A stretch of 64,000 nt of DNA from Zhongshania aquatica. GTDB taxonomy: Bacteria > Pseudomonadota > Gammaproteobacteria > Pseudomonadales > Spongiibacteraceae. This document shows, piece after piece, positions 35,803 to 46,604 of the stretch. The notes under the pieces were generated by a model, which was not told the origin of the DNA, ran no database searches, and saw nothing but the letters and a program-made list of their open reading frames with translations. The stretch spans positions 109,087 through 173,086 of the forward strand of contig NZ_JANZNQ010000009.1 in the NCBI RefSeq assembly GCF_027257955.1, given 5' to 3'. A program made the translations under genes and the position numbers. Each line of letters begins with the position of its first letter. The first letter of the stretch is position 1.

Positions 35803-36462
35803 TTAGTAAATTTTAAGTTCGCCGTTATACCAATGTCGGCGCCATCTATCAAACACCCGTTCAGGGTACCAGTTTTTACCGAGGCTGCCGTTGTATCGAG
35901 CCAGTGCGCGGTGAAGATTGCCTTTTTCTTTTTGTAAGTAAAACTGCAGAATATGGCAACCATAGCGTAAATTGGTGTCGGCGTTGGTTAGGTTGTCGTC
36001 GGGACGACCGATTTCTTTTTTCCAAAAGGGCATTACCTGCATCAGTCCCTGTGCGCCGACGCGTGATACAGCAAATCTGTCGAAATAGCTTTCGACTTCG
36101 ATAAGCGCCAATACTAATTCTGGGCTTAAGCCAGCTGCACTAGCTTCACGATGCACGCTGCGCAGGAAGTTTAATCGCTCCTGCGGATCTTCCATATAGC
36201 GTGTCATGCGTCCAGACATATCGAATAACCAAACTTCTGCGTCGAAACGATCTTTAAAGCTGCTGGCGTTAGCGATGGCCTGTTTTAGAAAGTCTCGTAA
36301 TTCTTTGTGCTCTTCCTCTTCCGATGTGATCGATGCTGGCGTTCGGTTTACACTGAGTTCAGCGTTCCCATAACTAAATGAAGAGTTGAGTACAACAAGG
36401 GCCAAAACGACGCCCGAAATAAAGACTCCGAGCGCTGTGGATTTGGCCTTTACATCAACCAT
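35803..36462 (-). CDS. Lytic transglycosylase domain protein (SLT family)
   Basis: The 219-residue product has one N-terminal hydrophobic segment (signal or anchor, about residues 9-31) and an SLT-type lysozyme-like domain (about 105-215). The catalytic glutamate is in ALIEVESYF near residue 117, followed by SRVGAQGLMQVMP and the ARYNGS segment. It should cut peptidoglycan in the periplasm. It follows proS with no gap at all (the ATG begins right after the proS stop), so the two are probably read as one message. Confidence 0.86.
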   Translation of the reverse strand: MVDVKAKSTALGVFISGVVLALVVLNSSFSYGNAELSVNRTPASITSEEEEHKELRDFLKQAIANASSFKDRFDAEVWLFDMSGRMTRYMEDPQERLNFLRSVHREASAAGLSPELVLALIEVESYFDRFAVSRVGAQGLMQVMPFWKKEIGRPDDNLTNADTNLRYGCHILQFYLQKEKGNLHRALARYNGSLGKNWYPERVFDRWRRHWYNGELKIY

Positions 36463-38187
36463 TTAACGTGGCAGTTGCTGCTGAATGAAGTCGACAATAT
36501 CGTCGAGTGCGACATCTTCGTTGTCGATCGCGCTGCGATTTTTATATTCCAGCATGCCGTTATCCAATCCCCGGTCACCGATGACGATGCGATGGGGAAT
36601 ACCGATAAGCTCCATGTCGGCAAATTTTACGCCTGGGCGCTCATTGCGATCATCCAGCAATACGTCATAGCCGAGGCCGCGCAGTGTTGCATAGAGCAGT
36701 TCGGCCTGCTCGCGGACGCGCTCAGATTTTTGAATATTCAAGGGCACAATGGCAATTTCAAAGGGCGCAATACTGGCTGGCCAGATGATGCCTTTGTCGT
36801 CGTTATTTTGTTCAATGGCTGAAGCGACAACGCGGGTAACACCAATACCATAACAGCCCATGATCATGGTTTGTTCTTTACCATTTTCGTTCAGCACCGT
36901 GGCCTTCATTGCTTCCGAGTACTTTGTGCCAAGCTGGAATATATGACCAACCTCAATACCGCGTTTAATCAGCAAGCTTCCTTGTCCGTCTGGACTTGGG
37001 TCGCCTTCAACAACGTCGCGAAGGTCTGCTGTTTCGGCAAAGCTCGCGTCTCTATCCCAGTTCACGCCACTCAGATGGAAGCCATCTTCGTTTGCTCCGC
37101 AGATAAAATCAGCACTATGTGCAGCGCTGCGATCTGCAATCACACGAATAGTTAAACCTACTGGGCCAATTGAGCCGGGCTTACATTTCAGTTGCGATTG
37201 AATGTCTTCTTCGCTGGCGAAGGTTAGTGGCGAAGCGACACCAGCTATTTTTTCAGCTTTGATCTCATTTAAGTTGTGATCTCCCCGCACGATAAGTGCG
37301 ATGAGATCTCGTTTGCCATTGTCGTCAGTGTCGCTGTAGACAATTAGGGTCTTCAGTATGTGATTGGCCGGAGCCTTTAAAAAGGCGCTAACCTCGTCAA
37401 TGCTATGTGCGCCAGGTGTGGCTATTTTTTCTACTTCCATGCTCGGTGCTGGACGTTCACCTGCGGGGGCAAGTGCCTCCGCCATTTCTACGTTGGCGGC
37501 ATAATCTGAGGTATCAGAAAACGCGATGTCGTCTTCGCCAGAAGAGGCAAGAACATGAAATTCGTGTGAGCCGCTGCCACCGATCGAGCCGGTGTCGGCA
37601 ATAACGGGACGGAAGTCCAAGCCCAGACGGGTAAAAATGCGTGTGTAGGTCGCATGCATCACGTCATAGGTTTCTTGCAGCGACTCTTGGTCATTATGGA
37701 AGGAGTAGGCGTCCTTCATAATAAATTCACGTGAACGCATTACGCCAAACCGGGGGCGAATTTCGTCGCGGAATTTTGTTTGAATCTGGTAGAAATTCGC
37801 TGGCAGTTGCTTGTAGCTTTTAATTTCATTGCGAATCAGGTCGGTAATGACTTCTTCGTGGGTCGGACCAAGGCAAAAATCACGACCATGTCGATCACCG
37901 ATACGCAGAAGCTCTGGGCCGTATTGCTGCCAGCGACCAGATTCTTGCCAAAGCTCGGCGGGCTGAACAACTGGCATCATAACTTCCATGGCACCGCCGC
38001 GATTCATTTCTTCGCGAACAATCGTTTCAACTTTACGCAACACACGCAGGCCCATCGGCAGCCATGTGTAGAGACCTGTGGCGAGCTTGCGTATCATGCC
38101 TGCTCGCAGCATGAGCTGATGACTGATAACTTCTGCATCAGCTGGAGTTTCTTTTTGTGTGGCAATAAGGAATTGGCTCGCGCGCAT
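36463..38187 (-). CDS. proS: Prolyl-tRNA synthetase
   Basis: ProS charges tRNA-Pro. The 574 residues fit the bacterial class II form with an inserted editing domain (about residues 230-395) that removes mischarged alanine. Class II motifs include the GPTHEEV segment, motif 2 in [24 protein letters not shown] before the insertion, and motif 3 near [11 protein letters not shown]. The C-terminal anticodon-binding domain ends at the stop. The divergent HIT gene starts 79 bases away. Confidence 0.97.
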   Translation of the reverse strand: MRASQFLIATQKETPADAEVISHQLMLRAGMIRKLATGLYTWLPMGLRVLRKVETIVREEMNRGGAMEVMMPVVQPAELWQESGRWQQYGPELLRIGDRHGRDFCLGPTHEEVITDLIRNEIKSYKQLPANFYQIQTKFRDEIRPRFGVMRSREFIMKDAYSFHNDQESLQETYDVMHATYTRIFTRLGLDFRPVIADTGSIGGSGSHEFHVLASSGEDDIAFSDTSDYAANVEMAEALAPAGERPAPSMEVEKIATPGAHSIDEVSAFLKAPANHILKTLIVYSDTDDNGKRDLIALIVRGDHNLNEIKAEKIAGVASPLTFASEEDIQSQLKCKPGSIGPVGLTIRVIADRSAAHSADFICGANEDGFHLSGVNWDRDASFAETADLRDVVEGDPSPDGQGSLLIKRGIEVGHIFQLGTKYSEAMKATVLNENGKEQTMIMGCYGIGVTRVVASAIEQNNDDKGIIWPASIAPFEIAIVPLNIQKSERVREQAELLYATLRGLGYDVLLDDRNERPGVKFADMELIGIPHRIVIGDRGLDNGMLEYKNRSAIDNEDVALDDIVDFIQQQLPR

Positions 38188-38266
38188 GGTAAATGTTGGC
38201 CTTGTTTATCAGAGTTTGCGCATTTTACGATTGATCGCCAGCGCGGTACAGGCCGCAGGAGGAGTG

Positions 38267-38695
38267 ATGTTCAAATTACATGAAGCTTTAACGCGAGATT
38301 GCGTGTTAATAGGTGATTTACCGCTGTGTCGAGTGTTGTTGATGAATGACAGTCAGTATCCGTGGTTGATATTGGTGCCGCGGCGAGATGAGCTGCGTGA
38401 AGTCTGCGATTTGAGCGACGCTGATCAACTAGTGTATTTGCAGGAATCAAATATCAGTTGTTCAGTTTTACGCAGCGAATTTAAGGCAGAGAAACTCAAT
38501 GTTGCCGCCCTCGGAAATATGGTGCCGCAGCTGCATATACACCACATTGCAAGATTTGCGGCCGACAGTTCTTGGCCAAAGCCAGTGTGGGGGCAGCTCC
38601 CCGCCATACCTTATGACAGCATCGCGCTGGCAAATCGGGTTAGTCAGCTACGTGCGGCCTACGCTAATAGCGATGTTGATTTCTTGGCTGGGTGA
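38267..38695 (+). CDS. HIT family protein
   Basis: This 142-residue protein has the histidine triad motif in PQLHIHHIAR near residue 89 and NVAALGN just before it. HIT proteins hydrolyse or transfer nucleoside phosphates; this short form resembles the group that includes nucleotide-binding diadenosine-type hydrolases. The ATG at 38267 is supported by AGGAGGAG just upstream. It is divergent from proS. Confidence 0.85.
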   Translation: MFKLHEALTRDCVLIGDLPLCRVLLMNDSQYPWLILVPRRDELREVCDLSDADQLVYLQESNISCSVLRSEFKAEKLNVAALGNMVPQLHIHHIARFAADSSWPKPVWGQLPAIPYDSIALANRVSQLRAAYANSDVDFLAG

Positions 38696-38801
38696 TTAAG
38701 TTGGCAGGCTCTTCTTGCGATTAGCTGACCGATTGGCGGTTAACCTTACGATAGCTGTCAGTCTGGGTATTGTTAGTCGAGCTTGCGGAAATTAGGTGCT
38801 T

Positions 38802-38824
38802 GGCATACAAAAAATGCCTTTTTT
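38802..38824 (+). terminator. Rho-independent terminator after the HIT gene
   Basis: GGCAT and ATGCC form a 5-bp stem around ACAAAAA, followed by six Ts. The rest of 38696-38988 shows only the candidate HU promoter. Confidence 0.7.
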
Positions 38825-38856
38825 ACAGTGTTTTGAGCGAAAAAAACGCTTAATTC

Positions 38857-38885
38857 TTGTATTGATTCGCACAATCTACTATAGA
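38857..38885 (+). promoter_or_regulatory. Candidate promoter of the HU-like gene
   Basis: TTGTAT (38857-38862) and TATAGA (38880-38885) are 17 bases apart, about 100 bases ahead of the HU-like ATG. Confidence 0.45.
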
Positions 38886-38988
38886 TAGGCGCAGGCACAG
38901 ATTCTGATTAGCATGCCGTACTTGCTGGTTAGTGCTTAGAACCGTATTTAGGCCAATAAAACTTAACGTGTGAAACAGGAATATTCTA

Positions 38989-39420
38989 ATGGCGATAAAA
39001 AAAGCTGCTCCCAAAAAAGCTGCCCCAAAAAAGGCTCCAGCTAAAGCAAAGGCTCCTGCGAAAGCCAAAGTTGCTGCTGCTCCCGCTGCACCTAAGCGCA
39101 AAACTACCGCTATCTCAGAGAAAATGACCAAAACTCAAATTCTTACCGAGATTGCTGAGAATACCAATCTGACTCGTAAGCAAGTTGGCGAGGTTCTTGA
39201 CGAATTGGAAGTGCTAATCGAGCGCAGTGTGAAAAAACGCGCGCTAGGAGAGTTTACAATTCCCGGCTTGATGAAAATCACCACTGTTAAAAAGCCCGCA
39301 ACTAAGGCACGTAAAGGGATTAACCCATTTACCGGTGAAGAAACAACCTTTAAAGCCAAACCAGCGAGCGTTGCCGTTAAGGTTCGCCCACTGAAAAAGC
39401 TAAAAGACTTCGCTATTTAA
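38989..39420 (+). CDS. HU-family DNA-binding protein with a histone H1-like N-terminal tail
   Basis: The 143-residue protein has two parts. Residues 1-45 are almost only Lys, Ala and Pro (repeated AAPKK and APAKAK), like the tail of eukaryotic linker histones and some bacterial AlgP-type proteins. Residues 46-143 are an HU/IHF fold with the DNA-arm motif KGINPFTGE. It should bind and compact DNA; the tail may increase binding or be regulated by modification. AGGA precedes the ATG. It stands alone between two terminator-like hairpins. Confidence 0.87.
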   Translation: MAIKKAAPKKAAPKKAPAKAKAPAKAKVAAAPAAPKRKTTAISEKMTKTQILTEIAENTNLTRKQVGEVLDELEVLIERSVKKRALGEFTIPGLMKITTVKKPATKARKGINPFTGEETTFKAKPASVAVKVRPLKKLKDFAI

Positions 39421-39433
39421 GTCTGATTTTCTC

Positions 39434-39465
39434 CAGCCCCGGCATTTTTAATGTGTTCGGGGCTG
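39434..39465 (+). terminator. Terminator-like hairpin after the HU-like gene
   Basis: CAGCCCCG pairs with CGGGGCTG over a 16-nt loop, but the tail (ATTTAT) is weak. It probably ends the HU transcript. Confidence 0.5.
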
Positions 39466-39613
39466 ATTTATCCCTCGTAAGCCATTTATTTCCCTTTCAA
39501 ATTCGTTGTTGCGTTTATTGCCAGCCCCGCTTTGCGTTATAATCCCGCTCCTTTTGCGCCACTTGGCTCTATATGACTTCTTTACGTGTGCTTTGAGTTC
39601 TGGGAGTTTTCCA

Positions 39614-39865
39614 ATGCCTATTTATGAATATCAGTGTCAATCGTGTCACCATGAGCATGAAGCGCTTCAGAAAATGAGTGATCCTGTGCTTGTAGATTGC
39701 CCCGAGTGCGGTGCTGCGGCCTTGGTTAAAAAGATTTCGGCGGCGGGTTTTCGTCTAAAAGGCGGAGGCTGGTACGAAACTGATTTTAAGAGCGGCAGTA
39801 AAAAGAAGAATTTGGCAGGCGAGAGCGCTAGCCCGGCTGGCGGGTCGTCAGACGCAAAGAGCTAA
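39614..39865 (+). CDS. FmdB family zinc ribbon protein
   Basis: The 83-residue protein opens with MPIYEYQCQSC and has a second CPEC pair, giving the four-cysteine zinc ribbon of the FmdB family (putative regulatory, function unknown). A GGG and Ser/Lys-rich tail follows. TGGGAG lies seven bases before ATG 39614; a longer frame starting at 39506 has no support. It is 90 bases before aspS, a common pairing in gammaproteobacteria. Confidence 0.88.
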   Translation: MPIYEYQCQSCHHEHEALQKMSDPVLVDCPECGAAALVKKISAAGFRLKGGGWYETDFKSGSKKKNLAGESASPAGGSSDAKS

Positions 39866-39955
39866 GAATACATAATTTGCAAACCCTGTGGGCTGATGAG
39901 AACCAGCGCGCTCGGATAACATCGATACACATTTGATATAGAGAGACGTGAACAC

Positions 39956-41731
39956 ATGCGCAGTCATTATTGCGGCAGCTTGGGTAGTGAGCATATAGAT
40001 CAGGAAATCACATTGTGTGGTTGGGTTGACCGTCGTCGCGATCACGGTGGCGTTATCTTCCTAGATATGCGAGACCGAGAAGGCATAGTGCAGGTTGTGT
40101 TCGATCCCGATACCGAAGAACACTTCCGCACCGCTGACCGTGTGCGCGGTGAGTATGTTTTGCGTATTCGCGGCCGCGTTCGTGCTCGCGCCGGTGCGAC
40201 TGTTAACGCCAATATGAAAACCGGCCAGATTGAAGTGTTGGGTAAAGAGCTAGAGATTCTTAATGAGTCGGAAACTCCGCCGTTCCAGCTTGACGACCAC
40301 ACCAATGTGGGCGAAGACGTCCGTTTGCGCTATCGCTATTTAGATTTGCGCCGCCCGCAGATTTCAGACAAATTGCGTTTGCGCGCCAAGATAACCTCGG
40401 TATTGCGTCGTTATTTGGACGGACAGAACTTCCTCGATATTGAAACTCCCATACTGACCCGTGCTACCCCAGAGGGCGCGCGTGACTATTTGGTGCCAAG
40501 TCGTACCCACGCAGGTAAGTTCTTTGCTTTGCCGCAGTCACCCCAGCTATTTAAACAGCTATTAATGGTGTCTGGCTTTGACCGTTACTACCAAATTGCG
40601 AAGTGCTTTCGTGATGAAGATCTGCGTGCAGACCGTCAGCCAGAATTTACCCAGATCGATATCGAAACGTCGTTCATGGATGACAAGCAAATCATGGCTG
40701 TCACAGAAGGCATGATCCGCGATCTGTTTAAAGAAGTGATGGATATTGATCTCGGCACGTTCCCAACCATGAAGTACGCAGACGCCATGTCTCGCTTTGG
40801 TAGCGATAAGCCAGATATGCGTATTCCGCTGGAAATGGTGGATGTTGGCGACTTAATGCAGAGCGTTGAATTTAAAGTATTCTCCGGCCCGGCTAACAGC
40901 GCCGATGGTCGCGTTGCAGCATTAAAAGTACCCGGTGGCAACGAAGCGTTGACCCGTAAGCAAATAGACGAATACACCAAGTTCGTGGGCATTTACGGTG
41001 CCAAGGGCTTGGCTTATATCAAAGTTAACGACAAGTCTGATTTAGAAAATGGCTTACAGTCGCCGATTGTGAAGTTTTTGCCAGAGCCAGTGCGCGAAGC
41101 GATTTTAGCTCGCCTGGAAGCGGAAAACGGCGACCTTATCTTCTTTGGCGCCGACACCACAAAAGTTGTTAACGAGGCGCTGGGCGCATTGCGTTGCAAA
41201 TTGGGTGAAGACCTTAAGCTTTACACTTGCACATGGGCACCTTTGTGGGTGGTTGATTTCCCCATGTTTGAACAGGACGGCAGCGGTAACTGGACGTCTT
41301 TGCATCATCCGTTTACAGCGCCTTCGTGCACGCCTGAAGAACTTGAAAAAGCGCCGGGTGAGGCATTGTCTATCGCCTACGATATGGTGCTCAACGGCAC
41401 TGAGTTAGGTGGTGGTTCGGTACGTATTCATCGCAGTGATATGCAGCAAGCGGTATTCCGCGTGTTGGGTATTAGCGAGGCGGAATCTGAAGAGAAGTTT
41501 GGCTTCCTGTTAGACGCGTTGAAATACGGCGCTCCACCACACGGCGGTTTGGCTTTTGGATTGGATCGTTTGGTAATGTTGATGACCGGCGCCAAGTCAA
41601 TTCGCGACGTAATCGCCTTCCCGAAAACCCAGAGCGCGGCTTGTGTAATGACCGATGCGCCAGGTGTAGTCGAGAGCAAGCAGCTGACCGAGCTGAATAT
41701 CCGTTTGCGTAAATTAGAAGAAGAAAAATAG
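39956..41731 (+). CDS. aspS: Aspartyl-tRNA synthetase
   Basis: AspS charges tRNA-Asp. The 591-residue protein begins with the OB-fold anticodon domain ([17 protein letters not shown] near residue 22) and has the class II catalytic domain with motif 2 in [18 protein letters not shown] near residue 217 and motif 3 in [12 protein letters not shown] near residue 530, with the bacterial GAD insertion between them. The length matches E. coli AspS (590). Confidence 0.97.
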   Translation: MRSHYCGSLGSEHIDQEITLCGWVDRRRDHGGVIFLDMRDREGIVQVVFDPDTEEHFRTADRVRGEYVLRIRGRVRARAGATVNANMKTGQIEVLGKELEILNESETPPFQLDDHTNVGEDVRLRYRYLDLRRPQISDKLRLRAKITSVLRRYLDGQNFLDIETPILTRATPEGARDYLVPSRTHAGKFFALPQSPQLFKQLLMVSGFDRYYQIAKCFRDEDLRADRQPEFTQIDIETSFMDDKQIMAVTEGMIRDLFKEVMDIDLGTFPTMKYADAMSRFGSDKPDMRIPLEMVDVGDLMQSVEFKVFSGPANSADGRVAALKVPGGNEALTRKQIDEYTKFVGIYGAKGLAYIKVNDKSDLENGLQSPIVKFLPEPVREAILARLEAENGDLIFFGADTTKVVNEALGALRCKLGEDLKLYTCTWAPLWVVDFPMFEQDGSGNWTSLHHPFTAPSCTPEELEKAPGEALSIAYDMVLNGTELGGGSVRIHRSDMQQAVFRVLGISEAESEEKFGFLLDALKYGAPPHGGLAFGLDRLVMLMTGAKSIRDVIAFPKTQSAACVMTDAPGVVESKQLTELNIRLRKLEEEK

Positions 41732-41751
41732 TCGCGTTGACCGCAGTACCG

Positions 41752-41779
41752 ACACCCACTTCCCCAAGGTAGTGGGTGT
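41752..41779. other. Strong hairpin between aspS and yebC
   Basis: ACACCCACT and AGTGGGTGT are perfectly complementary (9 bp) around a 10-nt loop. No T-run follows, so it is not a standard terminator; it may protect or attenuate the message. Confidence 0.5.
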
Positions 41780-41846
41780 TATCACGTAACTTCAACTGCG
41801 TCGTCGGCTTAAGTAATAGCATAATGTTACTTATAGAGAGGCTGAT

Positions 41847-42611
41847 ATGGCAGGTCACAGTAAGTGGGCCAATATAAAACACCGCAAAGCGGGGCAAGAT
41901 GCCAAGCGCGGCAAGGTGTTCACTAAATTCATTAGAGAAATAGTCGTCGCTGCTCGGGCGGGTGGCCCTGCGCCTGAAGATAATCCGCGCTTACGTGCGG
42001 TTGTTGATAAGGCGCTAACCGCCAATATGAAGCGCGATACTATCGACAAAGCCATTGCTCGTGGTGCAGGTAATACGGATACCGATAATTATGATGAAGT
42101 GACCTACGAAGGATATGGCAGCGGTGGTGTGGCGGTATTGGTTGAATGTATGACTGATAATCGTAACCGAACAGTTGCGGATGTTCGTCATGCCTTTAAT
42201 AAGCGCGGGGGCAATCTCGGTACCGATGGCTCGGTGGCCTATCTTTTTACCCGTATAGGTCAGCTTCAATACCCGCCTGGTCTCGATGAAGATGATTTGA
42301 TGCAAGCAGCACTTGATGCTGGTGCTATCGATGTTGTGGTTTATGAGGATGGGGCCGCGGAGGTGCAGACCGAATTCGCAGATTTTATGGCGGTAAAAGA
42401 CGCCATGATGAGCGCGGGTTTTGAGCACGAACATGCCGATATTCACATGTTGCCCGCAACCTCTATTGAGCTAGATATGGTCGGTGCGGAATCTATTCTT
42501 GGCTTGGTGGATGCATTGGAAGATCTTGATGACGTTCAAAATGTCTACACCAATGCTGATATTCCCGACGTGATCCTTGCCGAAATGGCAGGTGAGGGCC
42601 AATCACGCTAA
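41847..42611 (+). CDS. yebC: YebC/PmpR family protein
   Basis: The opening [26 protein letters not shown] sequence and the 254-residue length identify YebC/PmpR (TACO1 family). Members have been described as transcription regulators and, more recently, as factors that help ribosomes through difficult stretches such as polyproline. It sits directly upstream of ruvCAB, as in E. coli. Confidence 0.95.
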   Translation: MAGHSKWANIKHRKAGQDAKRGKVFTKFIREIVVAARAGGPAPEDNPRLRAVVDKALTANMKRDTIDKAIARGAGNTDTDNYDEVTYEGYGSGGVAVLVECMTDNRNRTVADVRHAFNKRGGNLGTDGSVAYLFTRIGQLQYPPGLDEDDLMQAALDAGAIDVVVYEDGAAEVQTEFADFMAVKDAMMSAGFEHEHADIHMLPATSIELDMVGAESILGLVDALEDLDDVQNVYTNADIPDVILAEMAGEGQSR

Positions 42612-42845
42612 TTTACGCTACTTGCTGCTCGACTGAACATGTCATTATTCATTCAAATCTGTGCATAATAGTCGCCGGGTGGCCTGCGTTATAAGCGCGT
42701 ATTTGTCGTCCCGATTTTCACGCAGTTATATGTTTGGCAGATTTCTTCATATTGCGTTGTTTCAGACATCGCGATGGACTATTCGGCCGGGCGTATTTAC
42801 GCAACTTGCTCGTGAATAGAGTAAAAAGGCGCATTTGTAGGGGCT

Positions 42846-43370
42846 ATGACAATTATTTTGGGGGTCGACCCCGGGTCACAAAAAACCGGCTTTGGTGTGA
42901 TAGAGGTGACGGGAAATCATCACCGCTACATTACCAGCGGTGTCATTCGTTTACCTCAGGGCGCATTGCCTGTGCGTCTCGACATTATTTTTAGAAGCTT
43001 AAGCAGTATTATTGCCGAGTACTCTCCCGCTGAAGCGGCGGTAGAGGAAGTGTTTATGGCAAAGAGTGCGGGCTCTGCACTCAAGTTGGGCCAGGCGCGG
43101 GGCGCGGCGGTGGTGGCCTGTGTCAGTCATAATGTCTTGGTTGCCGAATACACCGCGCGACAAATTAAAAAGGCCGTTGTCGGTACCGGTGCTGCGGACA
43201 AAGCACAAATTCAACATATGGTTAAAATACTACTCAATCTGCCTGCTGCGCCGCAAGAAGACGCTGCAGATGCATTGGCGGCCGCAATTTGCCATGCGAA
43301 TGCGCGGCAGGGCTTGCAAAGTATGTCCGCCGAGCCGGCCTTACGCCTGCGTCGTGGGCGCCTTAAATAA
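42846..43370 (+). CDS. ruvC: Holliday junction endonuclease RuvC
   Basis: RuvC cuts Holliday junctions together with RuvAB. The 174-residue protein has the N-terminal [13 protein letters not shown] (first catalytic Asp), a glutamate in AVEEVF near residue 67 and a C-terminal [12 protein letters not shown] with the last acidic pair. The 234 bases before it hold no gene. It is followed 12 bases later by ruvA. Confidence 0.96.
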   Translation: MTIILGVDPGSQKTGFGVIEVTGNHHRYITSGVIRLPQGALPVRLDIIFRSLSSIIAEYSPAEAAVEEVFMAKSAGSALKLGQARGAAVVACVSHNVLVAEYTARQIKKAVVGTGAADKAQIQHMVKILLNLPAAPQEDAADALAAAICHANARQGLQSMSAEPALRLRRGRLK

Positions 43371-43382
43371 CAGGAAATAGAG

Positions 43383-43982
43383 ATGATTGGCCGATTGCGC
43401 GGTGTGCTGATAGAAAAACAGGCGCCAGAAATAGTGATAGACGTAAATGGCGTGGGTTATGAAGTTCTTGTGCCCATGACCACATTTTATGGTTTGCCCG
43501 CCATGGGCCAAGTTGTGTCGCTTTACACGCAGTTTATAGTTCGCGAAGATGCACAGCAGTTGTTCGGTTTTAGTGACGTAACCTCACGGCGCTTGTTTCG
43601 TGACTTGATCAAGGTTAATGGTGTTGGTCCTAAATTGGCGCTGACAATCATGTCGGGTATCGATAGCGATGACTTCGTAAAATGTGTGCAAGAAGGCAAT
43701 ACCGCAGCCTTGGTGAGATTGCCTGGGGTAGGTAAGAAAACGGCAGAGCGTTTAGTTATTGAAATGCGCGATAGGTTGAAAGACTGGGAATTGCCTGCAT
43801 CGGGTATCAAGTTAGCAACGACCGTCACCGCGGCGAAGATAAATATTGCAGAAGCAGAGGCGGCCTTAGTGGCCTTGGGCTATAAGCCCCAAGAGGCGAG
43901 TAAGGCTATTAGTTCTTTAAATACCGATGACGCAAGCAGCGAGGAATTGATTCGCGCTGCCCTTAAAAATATGATCAAGTGA
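43383..43982 (+). CDS. ruvA: Holliday junction DNA-binding protein RuvA
   Basis: RuvA binds the four-way junction and loads RuvB. The 199-residue product has an OB-fold N-terminus and two helix-hairpin-helix motifs, VNGVGPKLA near residue 72 and LPGVGKKTA near residue 108. A C-terminal RuvB-binding domain follows residue 150. Confidence 0.96.
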   Translation: MIGRLRGVLIEKQAPEIVIDVNGVGYEVLVPMTTFYGLPAMGQVVSLYTQFIVREDAQQLFGFSDVTSRRLFRDLIKVNGVGPKLALTIMSGIDSDDFVKCVQEGNTAALVRLPGVGKKTAERLVIEMRDRLKDWELPASGIKLATTVTAAKINIAEAEAALVALGYKPQEASKAISSLNTDDASSEELIRAALKNMIK

Positions 43983-43997
43983 AGATGCTAATCTGAC

Positions 43998-45038
43998 ATG
44001 ATAGAAATAGACCGCCTAGTGGCACCCGATGCCGGCGAGCCGTTAGAGGAGCGCTTTGATCGCGCAATAAGGCCCAAGACCCTAGCTGATTATATTGGTC
44101 AGCCGGTGGTGTGTGAACAAATGAATATATTTGTGCGCGCGGCGCGTATGCGCAATGAACCCCTTGATCACACCTTAATATTCGGGCCGCCAGGCTTGGG
44201 GAAAACCACGCTGGCTAATATTTTAGCTAATGAAATGGGCGTATCGCTTAAAACAACGTCAGGGCCAGTACTTGAAAAAGCCGGTGATCTTGCCGCGCTA
44301 ATGACCAATCTCGATGAGGGTGATGTGCTGTTCATCGATGAGATTCATCGACTCAGTCCTAATATAGAAGAAATACTGTATCCGGCGATGGAAGACTATC
44401 AGCTGGATATCATGATTGGCGAAGGGCCGGCAGCTCGGTCGATTAAACTGGATTTACCGCCCTTTACTTTGGTGGGGGCAACAACGCGTGCAGGCTTGTT
44501 AACCTCGCCATTGCGCGACCGGTTCGGCATAGTGCAGCGTTTGGAATTTTATGGCGTAAATGATCTCGCGACGATTGTCGCGCGCTCTGCCAATATTCTA
44601 GGTATGCAATTAGATGTAGCGGGGGCGCATGAAATCGCGCTGCGCTCGCGGGGAACACCGCGTATTGCTAACCGCCTATTACGTCGTGTTCGTGATTATG
44701 CCGAAGTGAAGTCTGATGGCGTGGTGAGTAAAGACATCGCTGATCAGGCCTTGAATATGCTTAATGTAGATAGTAGTGGTTTCGATCATTTAGATCGTCG
44801 CTTATTACTCGCGATGATCGAACGCTTCGATGGCGGGCCGGTGGGTATAGATAGTCTGGCGGCAGCGATCAGTGAAGAGCGCGGCACCATTGAAGATGTT
44901 TTAGAGCCCTACCTGATTCAGCAAGGCTTTATTATGCGTACACCGCGCGGCAGAGTTGTCACCAATCACGCATATCGACATTTTGGCTTGGACCTGCCTA
45001 AAAATGGCGATATTACCGAAAAGGGTGGTGCGGACTAA
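43998..45038 (+). CDS. ruvB: Holliday junction helicase RuvB
   Basis: RuvB is the AAA+ motor that drives branch migration. The 346 residues include Walker [10 protein letters not shown] near residue 59, Walker [10 protein letters not shown] near residue 110 and sensor [17 protein letters not shown] near residue 155. It overlaps the start of ybgC by one base. Confidence 0.97.
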   Translation: MIEIDRLVAPDAGEPLEERFDRAIRPKTLADYIGQPVVCEQMNIFVRAARMRNEPLDHTLIFGPPGLGKTTLANILANEMGVSLKTTSGPVLEKAGDLAALMTNLDEGDVLFIDEIHRLSPNIEEILYPAMEDYQLDIMIGEGPAARSIKLDLPPFTLVGATTRAGLLTSPLRDRFGIVQRLEFYGVNDLATIVARSANILGMQLDVAGAHEIALRSRGTPRIANRLLRRVRDYAEVKSDGVVSKDIADQALNMLNVDSSGFDHLDRRLLLAMIERFDGGPVGIDSLAAAISEERGTIEDVLEPYLIQQGFIMRTPRGRVVTNHAYRHFGLDLPKNGDITEKGGAD

Positions 45039-45430
45039 TGGAATTCAAGTTGCCATTGCGGGTCTACATGGAAGACACGGACGCAGGCGGTATTGTTTTT
45101 TATGTTAATTATTTGAAATTTTTTGAGCGAGCACGTACTGAATATATGCGTGCCCTTGGCTTTCATAAAGCGGCGTTTATCGATGACTCGCTGATGTTTG
45201 TTGTTACGAATCTAACTACAAAATATTTGCGACCAGCTAAGCTGGACGAGCAACTTATTGTGACCGCTAGAGTCATAGCGGCGGCAAAAGCGTCACTTAT
45301 CTTTGATCAACAAGTCATTCGCGGTGATGAGGTGCTCTGTGAAGCGGAGGTCAAATTGGCGTGCGTGGAGAGGGATACTTTAAAGCCAAAACGTTTACCG
45401 GAAGCATTGCTATCAGTGCTTACTCTTTAA
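45038..45430 (+). CDS. ybgC: Acyl-CoA thioesterase YbgC
   Basis: The 130-residue hotdog-fold protein carries YMEDTDAGGIVFYVNYLKFFERARTE, in which the DTDAGGIVY-like segment holds the catalytic aspartate. YbgC is always first in the tol-pal cluster and has short-chain and phospholipid-related acyl-CoA thioesterase activity in other bacteria. It should be cytoplasmic. Confidence 0.94.
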   Translation: MEFKLPLRVYMEDTDAGGIVFYVNYLKFFERARTEYMRALGFHKAAFIDDSLMFVVTNLTTKYLRPAKLDEQLIVTARVIAAAKASLIFDQQVIRGDEVLCEAEVKLACVERDTLKPKRLPEALLSVLTL

Positions 45431-45469
45431 ATACAACAATGTGAAAACAAGAAACGACGGGAGTTAACT

Positions 45470-46144
45470 GTGGGACAAGAGCTTTCCATTTGGCAATTAG
45501 TTAGCCAAGCCAGTTTGTTTGTGCAGCTTATCATGCTGATACTAGTGCTAGCTTCGGTGGTGTCTTGGTATCGAATTGCTCAGCGCGTGATGTATTTTAA
45601 TCAGGCACAGGCTGAGATGGTTCGTTTCGAATCTCGGTTTTGGTCCGGTACGGATTTGAATACTTTATATACTGAAGGTGCTGATAAACGCGGCGTGATC
45701 GGTATGGAAAGCGTGTTCAGAGCTGGCTTTAAAGAGTTTACTCGCTTGTCCAAAAAGAAATTGGATTCGGATGCCATGATGGAGGCGTGCCAACGCTCAA
45801 TGCGCGTTGCGCTATCTCGTGAAGAAGAAGCCATGGAAAACGGCTTACCGTTTTTGGCGACCGTGGGTTCAACCAGCCCCTATGTTGGTTTGCTCGGCAC
45901 CGTTTGGGGAATCATGGGTTCCTTCCATGGCCTTGGTCAGGTTCAACAGGCAACATTGGCGACAGTAGCGCCAGGAATATCGGAAGCGTTGGTGGCAACA
46001 GCAATGGGTTTGATTGCGGCAATTCCTGCGGTTGTTTCGTATAACCGATTCTCGTCGCGAGTAGATTCCTTCGCGGGCAAGTACGATACCTTCTCTGAAG
46101 AGTTCTCCAGTATTCTTCATCGCCAAATTCATTCGCGAGATTAG
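45470..46144 (+). CDS. tolQ: Tol-Pal system protein TolQ
   Basis: The 224-residue inner membrane protein has three hydrophobic segments (about residues 15-40, 128-155 and 165-190), as expected for TolQ, the ion-conducting partner of TolR. The GTG at 45470 has CGGGAG eight bases upstream. TolQR uses the proton gradient to energise TolA during envelope constriction. Confidence 0.95.
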   Translation: MGQELSIWQLVSQASLFVQLIMLILVLASVVSWYRIAQRVMYFNQAQAEMVRFESRFWSGTDLNTLYTEGADKRGVIGMESVFRAGFKEFTRLSKKKLDSDAMMEACQRSMRVALSREEEAMENGLPFLATVGSTSPYVGLLGTVWGIMGSFHGLGQVQQATLATVAPGISEALVATAMGLIAAIPAVVSYNRFSSRVDSFAGKYDTFSEEFSSILHRQIHSRD

Positions 46145-46155
46145 GAGCACTGGCT

Positions 46156-46599
46156 ATGTCTCGGCGAAATAAACGCAAACCGATGTCTGACATCAACGTT
46201 GTTCCGTATATAGATGTCATGTTGGTACTACTAATTGTCTTTATGGTGACGGCGCCATTGCTGGTGCAGGGTGTGCAGGTTGATTTGCCACAAGCGTCTA
46301 CAGAGCCAGTTCCGCAAACCGATGACGATCCTATTGTTGTTTCGGTAGATAAGGCGGGTAAATATTATGTGACGCTGGGCGATCCTGATAAACAGGGTGA
46401 GCCGGTGGAGCTTGCTGACATTAGTGATAAATTGGGCAAAATTTTGCGCAATAAACCAAAGACACCCGTCATGGTGAAGGGGGATGGCGCGGTTGACTAT
46501 GCAAGTGTTGTCGCTGCGATGGCTGCCCTGCAGGGTGCCGGTGCAACGTCGATCGGTTTGATTACCGAGGAACCACAGTCGCGCAGTGGAGCGAAATAA
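46156..46599 (+). CDS. tolR: Tol-Pal system protein TolR
   Basis: The 147-residue product has one transmembrane helix (about residues 18-40) beginning SDINVVPYIDVMLVLLIVF, with the ion-channel aspartate in PYIDVML, and a periplasmic domain. It is the ExbD-like stator partner of TolQ, 12 bases downstream of it. Confidence 0.95.
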   Translation: MSRRNKRKPMSDINVVPYIDVMLVLLIVFMVTAPLLVQGVQVDLPQASTEPVPQTDDDPIVVSVDKAGKYYVTLGDPDKQGEPVELADISDKLGKILRNKPKTPVMVKGDGAVDYASVVAAMAALQGAGATSIGLITEEPQSRSGAK

Positions 46600-46604
46600 G
46601 CGCG

